A stretch of DNA of 25,241 nucleotides, taken from an uncultured Massilia sp. GTDB taxonomy: Bacteria; Pseudomonadota; Gammaproteobacteria; Burkholderiales; Burkholderiaceae. The position numbers and the translations under genes are program-made. Below the pieces are notes generated by a model, which was not told the DNA's origin, searched no databases, and saw nothing but the letters and a program-made list of their open reading frames with translations. Where the stretch lies: NCBI GenBank assembly GCA_946481275.1, contig CAMLMV010000068.1:1-25241 (forward strand). Direction: 5' to 3'. Positions within the stretch are counted from its first letter, which is position 1; each line of letters opens with the position of its first letter. Positions 1 through 8,103 of the stretch are shown here, piece by piece.

Positions 1-1417
1 CCTCGCTCTGGCGGCAGCGCTGCTGCGGCAGGCGCAGCAGCCATTCCAGCGCCACGAGCAGCGGATTCACGCTGCGGTCCTTCACGTCGCCGATCTCGAA
101 CGGGATGTAGCGCGGGTCGCTGCGCTTGTGCTGGTCGAACACGGCGTGGACGGCGGCCGAGAAGGTCTCGATGTCCGGCACCATCACGACGACGTCACGC
201 GGGCGCAGCGGATCAGGTCTCTCTTCGGCGAACCACGACAGCAGCTGGTCGTGCAGCACCTCCACTTCGCGCTGCGCGCTGTGGGCGATGTGGAATTCGA
301 TCGAGCGGTCTTCCGGTGGCGGCGGCGTGCGCGGATGTTCGGACAGCGGCAGCAGGTCGCGCACGGCGGCCTGCACCTGGCCCAGCAGCGTCTCGCCTTC
401 CTCGTCGGAGAACAGGTCGATGCGCAGGTTGCCGAATTGCGCGCCTTCTCCGTTGTCGAATTCGTCGAGCATGCGCACGAAGTCGCGGCCTTGCCGTCCC
501 CAGCTCGCGAGCAGCGGATGGCTGTGCGCGTGCAGCTGTTCGACGGGGATTTCGGACAGGTCGCTGCCGTTGCGGTGCTGTTGCCGCTTGTACGCCGCGC
601 GCAGCAATTCGCGCCCCTCGATGATGTCGCCCCAGTAGAACTGGCACGGATTCGGCACGGCCAGCAGCACCTGCGTGTGGCGCGACAGGCCCGCCATCGC
701 CTGGATCGTCTGGTACGGCAGGGTCGACATGCCGAACAGGATCACGCGGCGCGGCAGGCGCAGCACGGGTTCGCGGTCTTCCAGCACCGCCGCCATGAAT
801 TGCTGGTGGATCGTCGCGCGGCCGGACCAGCGCCGCTCCGGCGGCAGGCTCGCGTGGATTTCGCGCCAGAGCTGCGCCTGCCAGCACTGGTCCTGCGCCA
901 GCGGGATCGGATCGCCGCCCGGGCGGCGCAGCTGGTCGCGGTCTTCGGCCCAGTCGGTGAGCCAGTCGGCGCGGTACACCTGGTACTGGTCGTACAGGTC
1001 CGCGAGGCGCTCGGCCAGCTGCAGGCGGCGCTCGGCGTCGCCGTCGGACAGAAAATGGCGCAGCGGTTCGAATTTATCCTTTTCCAGCAGTTCGGGCAGC
1101 AGGCGCATGAGGCGCCACGTGAGCGCATCCTTGTCGAACGGCGAGCGGCGCGGCACGCGTTCCGGACCCAGCATGCCGCGGTAGGCCTCCCACTGGAAGC
1201 GCGCCGGCAGCGCCACGCGCGTGGCCGCGCACACGCCCAGCTCCTCCGCCAGCGCGATCTTGAGCCACTCGGCGACGCCGTTCGACTGGACGAGCATGAT
1301 CTCTTCCTCCAGCGGACCGAGCGGGTTGTCGCGCAGCCAGTCGAAGACGGCGGCGCGCAGCAGCTCCATCTGGTTGCCGTGCAGGATGAGGAGGCCGGGG
1401 CGGATCGGGGATGGCAT
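1..1417 (-). CDS. recC: Exodeoxyribonuclease V subunit gamma (RecC), N-terminal part
   Basis: The minus-strand frame opens at ATG 1415-1417 and stays open to the left edge, so about 472 N-terminal residues of a protein usually near 1,100 are visible. The start reads MPSPIRPGLLILHGNQMELL. It is followed by IMLVQSNGVAEWLKIALAEE and then LPARFQWEAY, the conserved RecC N-terminal pattern (loop after the first strand, VQS-x-G-x-x-x-WL, and the aromatic FxWExY). A later VILFGMSTLPYQTI also fits the family. RecC is the non-catalytic, Chi-recognising subunit of RecBCD, which processes double-strand breaks in the cytoplasm. recB and recD would be expected further left, but they are outside the window. 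No strong Shine-Dalgarno is visible before this ATG; TAGTAT/TATGCT in the sense strand near 1440-1455 could be a -10. The kinase gene upstream ends 70 bp away on the same strand. Confidence 0.93.
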   Translation of the reverse strand, partial: MPSPIRPGLLILHGNQMELLRAAVFDWLRDNPLGPLEEEIMLVQSNGVAEWLKIALAEELGVCAATRVALPARFQWEAYRGMLGPERVPRRSPFDKDALTWRLMRLLPELLEKDKFEPLRHFLSDGDAERRLQLAERLADLYDQYQVYRADWLTDWAEDRDQLRRPGGDPIPLAQDQCWQAQLWREIHASLPPERRWSGRATIHQQFMAAVLEDREPVLRLPRRVILFGMSTLPYQTIQAMAGLSRHTQVLLAVPNPCQFYWGDIIEGRELLRAAYKRQQHRNGSDLSEIPVEQLHAHSHPLLASWGRQGRDFVRMLDEFDNGEGAQFGNLRIDLFSDEEGETLLGQVQAAVRDLLPLSEHPRTPPPPEDRSIEFHIAHSAQREVEVLHDQLLSWFAEERPDPLRPRDVVVMVPDIETFSAAVHAVFDQHKRSDPRYIPFEIGDVKDRSVNPLLVALEWLLRLPQQRCRQSE

Positions 1418-1487
1418 GACGGGACGTGGCGAAGAGACTCGCGCAGCATACTACTTCCGGCCGCTCGACGGTAGGCCTAACCGGGTC

Positions 1488-4400
1488 TCAGGTCTGGTGA
1501 TCCTGCTGGCGCGCGCCCAGTTCGGCAAGGATGTGGCGCTCCAGCCGCGGCAGCACGCCGCGCAGCCGGGCCGCCAGCGTGCGCGCCTGGCCCAGCGCGC
1601 CCGGCTCGACCTGGCGTTCCAGGTCGGCGCACAGGTCGCCAAAGCCCAGCGCCCCGACCGTGCGCGCGGCCGACTTCAGCCGGTGCGCCACCGCCGCCGC
1701 CCGGGCCGGCGCCGAGGCCACCAGCGCGCGGTCGATCTCGTGCATGCCGTCCCGGGCCGAGTCCAGGAACATGAACGCGTATTTGCGCATGCGCTCCGGC
1801 TGGCCGCCGAATGCGTCGGACAGCACGCCCAGGTCGAGCAGCGTGTCCGACCTAGGCGTGTCCGGCACATCCGGCCGGCGCCGCTGTTGCGTGTCCATGC
1901 GGCCGAGCGCGCGTGCAATCGTCGCGACCAGCGTCTCGGGCGCCGCCGGCTTCGTCAGGAATTCATCCATGCCGGCCGCCAGGCAGCGGGCCTGGTCCTC
2001 GATCCCGGCGTTCGCCGTCATCGCGATCACTTTCATGCAGGCCAGCCGCGCATCCGCGCGGATGCGCCGCGTGGCCTCGTAGCCGTCCATCACGGGCATC
2101 TGCACGTCCATCAGGACGCAGTCGACGCTCTGCTCCGCCAGCCGGTCCAGCGCCTGCGCGCCGTCATCCGCGACGACAACCCGCGCGCCGGCATCCTCGA
2201 GCAGTTCGCGCGCCACCAGCTGGTTGAAAGCATTGTCCTCGACGAGCAGGATCGTGCAGCCCGCCAGCGCCCCCGCTTCTACCCCCTCCTTCGCCTGCGG
2301 CGCCGGCGCCGCGGGGCGCAAGGCCGTCAACGGCTGCAGGCGCGCGGTGAACCAGAACGTGCTCCCCTGTCCCGGCACGCTCGTCGCGCCGACCTCGCCG
2401 CCCATCAGCTCCGCCAGCTGCTTGCTGATGACGAGGCCCAGGCCCGTGCCGCCGTGCACGCGCGTCGTCGACGGGTCGGCCTGGTGGAACGGCGTGAACA
2501 GCTGCGCCAGGTCGTCCGCCGCGATGCCGATGCCCTCGTCCTCCACGTCGAAGCGCACGAGGACGTCGGCGCCCACGGTCCGTTCGACGCGGGCGCGCAC
2601 GTGGATGGTGCCGCGTTCGGAAAACTTGATGGCGTTGCCGACGAAGTTCAGCAGCACCTGTTCCAGCCGCAGCGGATCGCCGCGCACGGGCCATTTCAGC
2701 TCGGGCGCCACGTCGAACGCGAGCTCGAGGCCGCGCGCCGTCGCCTGCGCGCCCAGCTGGCTCTCGACGTTGCGCTTCAACGCGTCGAACGTGAAGTCGC
2801 GCAGTTCCAGCTCGACCTTGCCGGCCTCGATCTTGGAGAAGTCGAGGATGTGGTTGATGATGCCCAGCAGGTGCTGCGCCGAATGCCGGATCTTGCCCAG
2901 GTAGTCGCGCTGCTTCGGGTCTTCCGCGCGCTTGTCCGCCAGGTAGGCCATGCCGATGATGCTGTTCATCGGCGTGCGGATCTCGTGGCTCATGTTGGAC
3001 AGGAAGTCGCTCTTGGCGCGGCTGGCCGCGTCGGCCCGTGCCTTCAGCGCGTGCAGTTCCGTGACGTCGGTCGACACGCACAGCACCGCCCCGACATCGC
3101 CGTCGTCGGCGAAGCGCACGGGCACCTTCACGCTCCACAACTCGCGCACGACGCCATCGCGGCCCGCGAACGCGTTCTGCACGGCGCGCTTTTCGCCCAG
3201 TTCCAGCACGGGCTGGTCCAGCGCCCACAGCGCGTCGGCCTGCGCGGGCGGCATCACGTCGCGGTCGCGCCGGCCCACGATCCCGGTCGCCGGCAGGCCG
3301 CAGGCGGCGGCCATCTTCGCGTTGACGTAGCGGTAGCGGCGGTCGCGGTCCTTCAGGTAGACGTAGGCGTCGACGTTGTCCAGCACGAGGTCGAGCAGCC
3401 GGCGCTCGTCCACCGCCGTCCTGCGCGAGCGGGCCAGGTTGAGGAACAGCGCATAGACGAGGAGTGTCGCGCCGAAGCCGCCCGCGCCGGCCAGCCAGGG
3501 GAAGACGCGGCCGAAACCGTCGACGAGATCGGCGCGGCGGGCGACGAAGCGGGCCTTCCACAGGTTGTCGTCGAAGCGCACGGGCAGCACGGTTTCCAGC
3601 AGGTCGCCGGCATTCGTCACCGTCGCACCGGCGCCGTCGTACAGCAGGTTGTCCGCCTCGTTGACGTGCATCGGGCCGGCCGCCCCGCGTTCAGCTTCCC
3701 GGCTATCGGCCGCCGCATAGAGCTGCAGCGCGACGGGCTGGTCGCCGCCCGGCAGCGCGCCGCGCACGAGGGCCGGCACGGAGAATCCGATGCCGACGGA
3801 GCCCGCATACGCGGCGCGGCGGCCTTCGACGTCGGGCGGGACGGCGCCATCCGTGCGGTAGACGGGCATGCGCAAGCCCAGGCCGAGATGGCGCACGGGG
3901 TGTTCCACGACGATGGGCTTGCCGGATGCCGTCATGCGCCCGCTGTCGCGCGCCCGCGCAAGCGCCTGGGCGGCCGCGGGCGGGCCGCCCGCCAGGTCGG
4001 CGCCGGCCTTCTCCGGCAGCCACGGCTCCAGGTAAGTCAGCACCGTGTGGGACGGGCGCCGCACGCCGGGCCGGATCGCGAACTCGGGATAGCCGGCCGG
4101 ATCGACGCTGCGGTCCGCACGCACGCCCGCGACGAACGCGTCGCGCGCGCCCGCTTCCACGTACGCCGCGTAATTGACCGATTCGAGCGCCGGATAGTGC
4201 TCGGCCACGCCCAGCGTTTGCACGTAGCGGTGGAATTCCAGCCGCGTGACGGTGCCGCTTGCCTGAAACAGTCCGGCCAGGCCGCGCACGACGTCGGCAT
4301 AGGAATGCACCGCGCCGGCCAGCTGCTGGCGGCCCGTGCGTGCCAGGTGGGCGAAGCGGGCCTGCGCCTCGACGTCGACCGTGTGGGCCGCGCCCAGGTA

Positions 4401-4496
4401 CAGGCCGGCGCCCACGAGCAGGGACAGCACGACTCCGCCGGCCCACAGAGCGGCCGTCTTTCCCGTGTTGCGCGTCGTGATGTCTGCTTTGGACAT
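1488..4496 (-). CDS. CHASE-PAS hybrid sensor histidine kinase (HisKA-HATPase-REC-Hpt)
   Basis: This 1002-residue inner-membrane phosphorelay protein has a membrane segment at about residues 15-35, a periplasmic CHASE-type sensor domain (about 60-265, with LEFHRYVQTLG and HYPALESVNYAAYV), a second membrane segment (about 332-353) and a PAS domain (about 366-485). These are followed by HisKA with phospho-acceptor H504 in SHEIRTP, and HATPase_c with an N box (FVGNAIKF), DEGIGIA and GGTGLGL. A receiver follows with D797 in LMDVQMPVMDGYEA, then a C-terminal Hpt with H938 in AHRLKSAA. The whole His-Asp-His chain is therefore in one polypeptide, and a separate response regulator must take the phosphate from H938. 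CHASE domains bind small extracellular ligands; this one cannot be assigned. The start at 4496 puts a palindrome directly before the ATG and leaves only a weak GGAA as ribosome site. It is divergent from the S9 peptidase. Confidence 0.93.
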   Translation of the reverse strand: MSKADITTRNTGKTAALWAGGVVLSLLVGAGLYLGAAHTVDVEAQARFAHLARTGRQQLAGAVHSYADVVRGLAGLFQASGTVTRLEFHRYVQTLGVAEHYPALESVNYAAYVEAGARDAFVAGVRADRSVDPAGYPEFAIRPGVRRPSHTVLTYLEPWLPEKAGADLAGGPPAAAQALARARDSGRMTASGKPIVVEHPVRHLGLGLRMPVYRTDGAVPPDVEGRRAAYAGSVGIGFSVPALVRGALPGGDQPVALQLYAAADSREAERGAAGPMHVNEADNLLYDGAGATVTNAGDLLETVLPVRFDDNLWKARFVARRADLVDGFGRVFPWLAGAGGFGATLLVYALFLNLARSRRTAVDERRLLDLVLDNVDAYVYLKDRDRRYRYVNAKMAAACGLPATGIVGRRDRDVMPPAQADALWALDQPVLELGEKRAVQNAFAGRDGVVRELWSVKVPVRFADDGDVGAVLCVSTDVTELHALKARADAASRAKSDFLSNMSHEIRTPMNSIIGMAYLADKRAEDPKQRDYLGKIRHSAQHLLGIINHILDFSKIEAGKVELELRDFTFDALKRNVESQLGAQATARGLELAFDVAPELKWPVRGDPLRLEQVLLNFVGNAIKFSERGTIHVRARVERTVGADVLVRFDVEDEGIGIAADDLAQLFTPFHQADPSTTRVHGGTGLGLVISKQLAELMGGEVGATSVPGQGSTFWFTARLQPLTALRPAAPAPQAKEGVEAGALAGCTILLVEDNAFNQLVARELLEDAGARVVVADDGAQALDRLAEQSVDCVLMDVQMPVMDGYEATRRIRADARLACMKVIAMTANAGIEDQARCLAAGMDEFLTKPAAPETLVATIARALGRMDTQQRRRPDVPDTPRSDTLLDLGVLSDAFGGQPERMRKYAFMFLDSARDGMHEIDRALVASAPARAAAVAHRLKSAARTVGALGFGDLCADLERQVEPGALGQARTLAARLRGVLPRLERHILAELGARQQDHQT

Positions 4497-4512
4497 ATTT
4501 CCGTACGGAAAT
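4497..4512. promoter_or_regulatory. 16-bp perfect palindrome abutting the kinase start codon
   Basis: ATTTCCGTACGGAAAT is its own reverse complement. It ends at the base next to the ATG of the CHASE kinase and lies 66 bp upstream of the S9 peptidase ATG. A dimeric regulator bound here would block kinase translation initiation or transcription and could also affect the divergent gene. The regulator is unknown. Confidence 0.5.
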
Positions 4513-4532
4513 TTTTAGATGTTTGTTAGTAT

Positions 4533-4545
4533 GTCCGAATCGGAC
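4533..4545. promoter_or_regulatory. Second inverted repeat in the kinase/peptidase divergent region
   Basis: GTCCGA-A-TCGGAC is a perfect inverted repeat around one central base, 21 bp from the first palindrome and 32 bp upstream of the peptidase ATG. Its half-site (TCCG/CGGA) shares CCG/CGG with the first palindrome, so one regulator might use both. The surroundings are AT-rich, as expected for a promoter region. Confidence 0.4.
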
Positions 4546-4577
4546 CGAAATTGCGAGCTCAACAATAAGGAATACAT

Positions 4578-6617
4578 ATGCGTGAAGCGGATAACGAGCA
4601 TCTTGACTCCTGGCTGTGGCTGGAAGACGTCGATTCCCGCCGTGCGCTCGGCTGGGTGGCCGAACGGAATACGGAAACGGAACGCGAACTCACCGCCCTG
4701 CCGGGCTACGCGGCCCTGCGCACGCGGCTGAAGACGATCCTCGATTCGCGCGACCGCATCCCCTACGCCGGCCACCACGCCGGCCGCTTCTACAACTTCT
4801 GGCGCGACGCGGACCACGAACGGGGCATCTGGCGCCGCACGACGCTGGATGAATACCGCAAGCCGCAACCGGCCTGGGAAACGGTGCTGGACCTGGACGC
4901 CCTCGCCCGCCTTGAAAACGAAAACTGGGTCTGGGCCGGGGTGACGTTCCTGGAACCGCACGGCACGCGCTGCCTCGTTTCGCTGTCGCGCGGCGGCGGC
5001 GATGCCCACGTCGTGCGCGAATTCGACGTGGGGACGCTGTCCTTCGTCGCCGACGGCTTCACCTTGCCCGAAGCGAAGTCGAGCGCCGGCTGGGTCGACG
5101 CGGACACGCTGTTCGTCGCGACCGACTTCGGGCCGGACTCGATGACCGAATCCGGCTACCCGCGCATCGTCAAGGCGTGGCGGCGCGGCACGTCGCTGGG
5201 TGAGGCCACCCTCGTCTACGCCGCGCGGGAAGACGATCTGTCCGTCTCCGCCTGGCAGGATCCGACGCCGGGCCACGAGCGCCAGTTCGTGCTGCGCCAG
5301 ATCGATTTCTACACGAGCGAGTTGTTCCTGCGCGATCCGGCAAGCGGGCAGCTCGAGCCCATCGCCAAGCCGCTGGACGCGAACGCGTTCGTGCTGCGCG
5401 ACCAGTTCATCGTCGAACTGCGCTCGGACTGGGCAATCGGGGACCGCACGTGGCCGCAAGGCGCCCTGCTCGCCATCGCCTTCGACCGCTTCCTGGCAGG
5501 CGCGCGCGACTTCGACGTGCTGTTCGAACCGACGCCGACGACGTCGCTGGACGGCATCGCGGCCACGCGCGGAGCGCTCTTCCTCACGATCCTCGACAAC
5601 GTCAAGAACCGCGTTATCGAATGGAAGCGCGTGGATGGCCGCTGGCAGCGCCGCGACATGGACGCCCCCGGCATGGGCGCGCTGCACGTGTCCGCCGTCG
5701 ACGAATACGACTCGGACCAGGCTTTTCTCACCGTCACCGACTTCCTCACGCCGAGCAGCCTGTACCTGATGGAGGCCGGTCGCGACGGGCGCGAACTCTT
5801 GAAATCCATGCCGGCGTTCTTCGATGCGGCGCCGTATGCCGTCAGCCAGTTCACGGCGCAATCGCCCGACGGCACGCACGTTCCGTATTTCGTCGTGATG
5901 CGCAAGGACGCGCCGCTGGACGGCACGCATCCGACCCTGCTGTACGGCTACGGCGGCTTCGAAGTGTCGCTGACGCCGTTCTACAGTGGCACGACGGGCG
6001 AGGCGTGGCTCGCGCGAGGCGGCGTCTATGTCCTGGCGAACATCCGCGGCGGCGGCGAGTTCGGGCCGCGCTGGCACCAGGCGGCGCTGAAGGAAAACCG
6101 GCAAAAGGCGTTCGACGATTTCCTCGCGGTCGCCGAAGACGTCATCCGGCGCGGCATCACGACCCCGCCCCATCTCGGCATCATGGGCGGCAGCAATGGA
6201 GGCTTGCTCGTGGGCGCGGCCCTGACGCAGCGCCCGGACCTGTTCGGCGCCGTCGCCTGCCAGGTGCCCCTGCTCGACATGCGCCGCTATCACGAACTGC
6301 TGGCCGGCGCGTCGTGGATCGGCGAGTATGGCGATCCGGACGACCCCGACGAGTGGGAGTACATCGCCCGCTACTCACCTTACCAGAACGTGTCTCCCGA
6401 CAAGCGCTATCCGCGCGTGCTGTTCACGACGTCCACCCGCGACGACCGCGTCCACCCCGGCCACGCGCGCAAGATGGCGGCGCGGATGCGGGACCAGGGG
6501 CACGACGTGCTGTACTGGGAGAACACGGAGGGTGGCCACGCGGGTGCGGCGAACAACGAGCAGACGGCGACCATGTGGGCGCTGACCTATGCCTTCCTGT
6601 TGAGGCAACTCAAGTAA
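4578..6617 (+). CDS. Prolyl oligopeptidase-family (S9A) serine peptidase
   Basis: This 679-residue protein has an N-terminal seven-bladed propeller-type region (about 70-400) and a C-terminal alpha/beta-hydrolase domain. The catalytic triad can be placed: nucleophile S539 in GGSNGG, an aspartate at 622/623 in TRDDRVHPGHA, and H654 in EGGHAG. The N-terminus LDSWLWLEDVDS matches the WLED opening typical of the family, as do YGYGGFEVSL and NIRGGGEFGPRWH in the hydrolase domain. Members cleave short peptides, often after proline, in the cytoplasm; no signal peptide is visible here. The start is well supported by AAGGA at 4567-4571, six bases before the ATG. A distant relative with acyl-peptide or other specificity cannot be excluded. 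The gene stands alone, divergent from the CHASE kinase, and no canonical terminator follows it. Confidence 0.93.
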   Translation: MREADNEHLDSWLWLEDVDSRRALGWVAERNTETERELTALPGYAALRTRLKTILDSRDRIPYAGHHAGRFYNFWRDADHERGIWRRTTLDEYRKPQPAWETVLDLDALARLENENWVWAGVTFLEPHGTRCLVSLSRGGGDAHVVREFDVGTLSFVADGFTLPEAKSSAGWVDADTLFVATDFGPDSMTESGYPRIVKAWRRGTSLGEATLVYAAREDDLSVSAWQDPTPGHERQFVLRQIDFYTSELFLRDPASGQLEPIAKPLDANAFVLRDQFIVELRSDWAIGDRTWPQGALLAIAFDRFLAGARDFDVLFEPTPTTSLDGIAATRGALFLTILDNVKNRVIEWKRVDGRWQRRDMDAPGMGALHVSAVDEYDSDQAFLTVTDFLTPSSLYLMEAGRDGRELLKSMPAFFDAAPYAVSQFTAQSPDGTHVPYFVVMRKDAPLDGTHPTLLYGYGGFEVSLTPFYSGTTGEAWLARGGVYVLANIRGGGEFGPRWHQAALKENRQKAFDDFLAVAEDVIRRGITTPPHLGIMGGSNGGLLVGAALTQRPDLFGAVACQVPLLDMRRYHELLAGASWIGEYGDPDDPDEWEYIARYSPYQNVSPDKRYPRVLFTTSTRDDRVHPGHARKMAARMRDQGHDVLYWENTEGGHAGAANNEQTATMWALTYAFLLRQLK

Positions 6618-6665
6618 TTTCACCTGGAAAACGCTGGAAGCGACCCATTTCGCAGGTAACCATCA

Positions 6666-6679
6666 GTTAGCAAGCTAAC
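6666..6679. promoter_or_regulatory. Inverted repeat upstream of the HTH gene
   Basis: GTTAGC-AA-GCTAAC is a perfect 6-bp-arm inverted repeat lying 49 bp after the S9 peptidase stop. It could be an operator for the HTH gene or a small hairpin at the end of the peptidase transcript. No T-run follows, so it is not a canonical terminator. Confidence 0.35.
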
Positions 6680-6703
6680 GCAACTAGGACATTCGATATG
6701 AAA

Positions 6704-6719
6704 CTAGCAGGGTTGCTAG
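6704..6719. promoter_or_regulatory. lux-box-like site (CT-N12-AG) in the HTH gene promoter
   Basis: CTAGCA-GGGT-TGCTAG is a perfect inverted repeat with the CT-N12-AG spacing of LuxR/LasR/RhlR-type boxes. A possible -10, AATACT at 6743-6748, would set transcription start near 6755. The site centre (6711.5) would then fall at about -43, the usual position for LuxR activation. A second CTAGGAC copy (6684-6690 and 6716-6722) adds a direct repeat. That a LuxR-family gene is the adjacent neighbour supports the reading; binding itself is inference. Confidence 0.45.
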
Positions 6720-6782
6720 GACGCTAAATGAATGTTGCATGGAATACTTGTTTCTCACACATCTTTCCATGGAGGAGCGGCG

Positions 6783-7058
6783 ATGGCTAATGATTTCGTT
6801 ACCGAAGCAAGCCTGCGGGAACCGTCGGCAGGCACCCTGATGATGAAAACGCCCGCATCCCTGGCGCCCTCCATCAGCGATCTCAAGAAATACCGGATCA
6901 GCAAACGCGAGAGCCAGGAGAAATTCTGGGGTCGGTTTGGCGTCACGCAATCCAGCGGCAGCCGCTTCGAAACGGGTCTGGCCATTCCGGCCCCGGTCGC
7001 CCTGCTGCTGAAACTCTATGTCAACGGCAAGCTCAACGATGGTGATCTTCTGGGGTAA
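6783..7058 (+). CDS. Small helix-turn-helix (XRE-like) regulator
   Basis: The chosen start is ATG 6783 because GGAGGAG (6771-6777) lies five bases upstream; an in-frame ATG at 6732 lacks such a site. The product has 91 residues. After a variable N-terminal third, residues from about 38 read LKKYRISKRESQEKFWGRFG and then VTQSSGSRFETG. This is the Q-x-x-F-W-x-x-x-G-V-T-Q-S-x-x-S-R-x-E layout of a short lambda-repressor-like HTH. A C-terminal helix rich in leucine (PVALLLKLYVNGKL) could dimerise. There is no other domain, so it probably acts as a lone DNA-binding protein. It is convergent with the LuxR-family gene and overlaps its 3' end by 26 bp, and it has a lux-box-like site upstream, which suggests it is a target or partner of that receptor. 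Its own targets are unknown. Confidence 0.75.
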   Translation: MANDFVTEASLREPSAGTLMMKTPASLAPSISDLKKYRISKRESQEKFWGRFGVTQSSGSRFETGLAIPAPVALLLKLYVNGKLNDGDLLG

Positions 7059-7764
7059 TCAACCCCAGCGAGATGGCTCTCACGACCGCCTGTTGCCGGG
7101 TGTTGACGTTGAACTTCTGGCGTATATTGCCCATATGGAAGTTCACCGTCGCCTCGGAACAGCCGGTGATTTTTGAAATTTCCCACGACGATTTGCCCAC
7201 CATGACCCAGTTGAGCACCTCCAGCTCGCGCGGGGTCAGGCGCGGCGCCGCTTCCTGCGACGGCGGCGGGCAGAAACGCACGCCGGACGCGTACGCATAA
7301 TCGCGCAACAGCGCCAGATCGGGCAGCATGCTCGACACGTCGCGCAGGAACGCGCCATCCGCCGCCGTGTCGACGGCAAAGCTCAGCAGGCCAAACTCCC
7401 CGTTCGGACCATGGATCGGAAACGTCACGCCGGCGCGGATGCCGTACGTGCATGCCTCTTCGTACAGGGCACGCTGGGCCGGGCTGCGGAAGATCTCCGG
7501 CTGCCAGATCAGCGGCAACGTGGTGGCGAGGCAATGGCTGACGACGGGATCGACGTACGCGAACCGCTCGGCGTCATAGCGCTCGCGCCACTTTGTCGGG
7601 TAATTGCTCTGTACAAATGCGTTCTCGAGCCGCGCGTGGCGCGAGCCCGACATGCCAAACAACACCTTCTCGAACCCGTAGTGGCGGCCGAGGGCGAACA
7701 GCGCTTCGCCCCAACTGGACGCGGTGTCGGTATGTAACAACTCGTCCAAATCGACGGTCTTCAT
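7033..7764 (-). CDS. LuxR-family autoinducer-binding transcriptional regulator
   Basis: This 243-residue protein has an N-terminal autoinducer-binding domain (about 15-160) and a C-terminal LuxR/GerE HTH (about 173-235). The nine residues diagnostic of acyl-homoserine-lactone receptors are all present: W59, Y63, D72, P73, W87 and G112 in the pocket, and E180, L184 and G190 in the HTH. The receptor is therefore likely functional. No luxI-type synthase is in the window, so it may be a solo that reads a signal made elsewhere or by neighbours. Start 7764 (MKTVDLDELL) is preferred because GAGG lies about six bases upstream. An in-frame ATG at 7800 would add 12 residues but lies inside a strong inverted repeat. 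The gene is convergent with the HTH gene, and its last eight codons and stop overlap that reading frame. Confidence 0.92.
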   Translation of the reverse strand: MKTVDLDELLHTDTASSWGEALFALGRHYGFEKVLFGMSGSRHARLENAFVQSNYPTKWRERYDAERFAYVDPVVSHCLATTLPLIWQPEIFRSPAQRALYEEACTYGIRAGVTFPIHGPNGEFGLLSFAVDTAADGAFLRDVSSMLPDLALLRDYAYASGVRFCPPPSQEAAPRLTPRELEVLNWVMVGKSSWEISKITGCSEATVNFHMGNIRQKFNVNTRQQAVVRAISLGLITPEDHHR

Positions 7765-7785
7765 GGATGCCTCGCGCTGTTGAAT

Positions 7786-7803
7786 GGGGTGTAATGACAC
7801 CCC
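7786..7803 (-). promoter_or_regulatory. Strong inverted repeat in the luxR leader
   Basis: GGGGTGT-AATG-ACACCCC has perfect 7-bp arms and a 4-base loop. It lies 21 bp upstream of the preferred luxR ATG and covers the alternative ATG. It could be an operator (for example for autoregulation) or an RNA hairpin in the leader. Confidence 0.5.
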
Positions 7804-8042
7804 GCTATGCTAGTTGAGTTGTAACCAAAAAGCACGAAAAATTGGTGTTTTATTCATTATGGCAGAGCTTTAACTTTGGATCGGTTGTCGTTCCGATACA
7901 TCTTGAACACACCCTGCCATCGAATCGTGCGCCAGTCTTTACAATTTTCGATTAACCTCGCGCGAATTGTCCATTTAAAATTTCAAAAATGCAAGTTTAT
8001 GGTGGATCCGTAACAATCATGTCTAGCAGCACATATGCATGC

Positions 8043-8070
8043 TTGACTTGACCGGACACAGGTGTATCGT
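8043..8070 (+). promoter_or_regulatory. Candidate promoter of the poly-HAMP kinase
   Basis: TTGACT (8043-8048) and TATCGT (8065-8070) are separated by 16 bp. The -35 is good and the -10 only fair. The palindrome at 8090-8103 would fall just downstream of the start site. Confidence 0.3.
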
Positions 8071-8089
8071 TGCGTTTTCTTGGCATTTA

Positions 8090-8103
8090 ACAATGCGCAT
8101 TGT
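8090..8103. promoter_or_regulatory. 14-bp perfect palindrome upstream of the poly-HAMP kinase
   Basis: ACAATGCGCATTGT is fully self-complementary and lies 55 bp before the kinase ATG, downstream of the candidate -10. This is a typical repressor position. The binding protein is unknown. Confidence 0.45.

Noticed and set aside
128..1474. A plus-strand frame opposite recC
   Set aside because: It is antisense to a clear RecC N-terminus that stays open to the window edge, and has no recognisable domain.
1221..4529. A 1102-codon plus-strand frame opposite the CHASE kinase
   Set aside because: It has a low-complexity Arg/His/Ala/Gln composition and no motifs, while the minus strand has a complete hybrid kinase.
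4515..6293. A 592-codon minus-strand frame opposite the S9 peptidase
   Set aside because: It has no motifs and is antisense to a full catalytic triad.
6732..6782. Upstream ATG 6732 as start of the HTH gene
   Set aside because: It lacks a ribosome site and lies ahead of the likely transcription start; ATG 6783 follows GGAGGAG.
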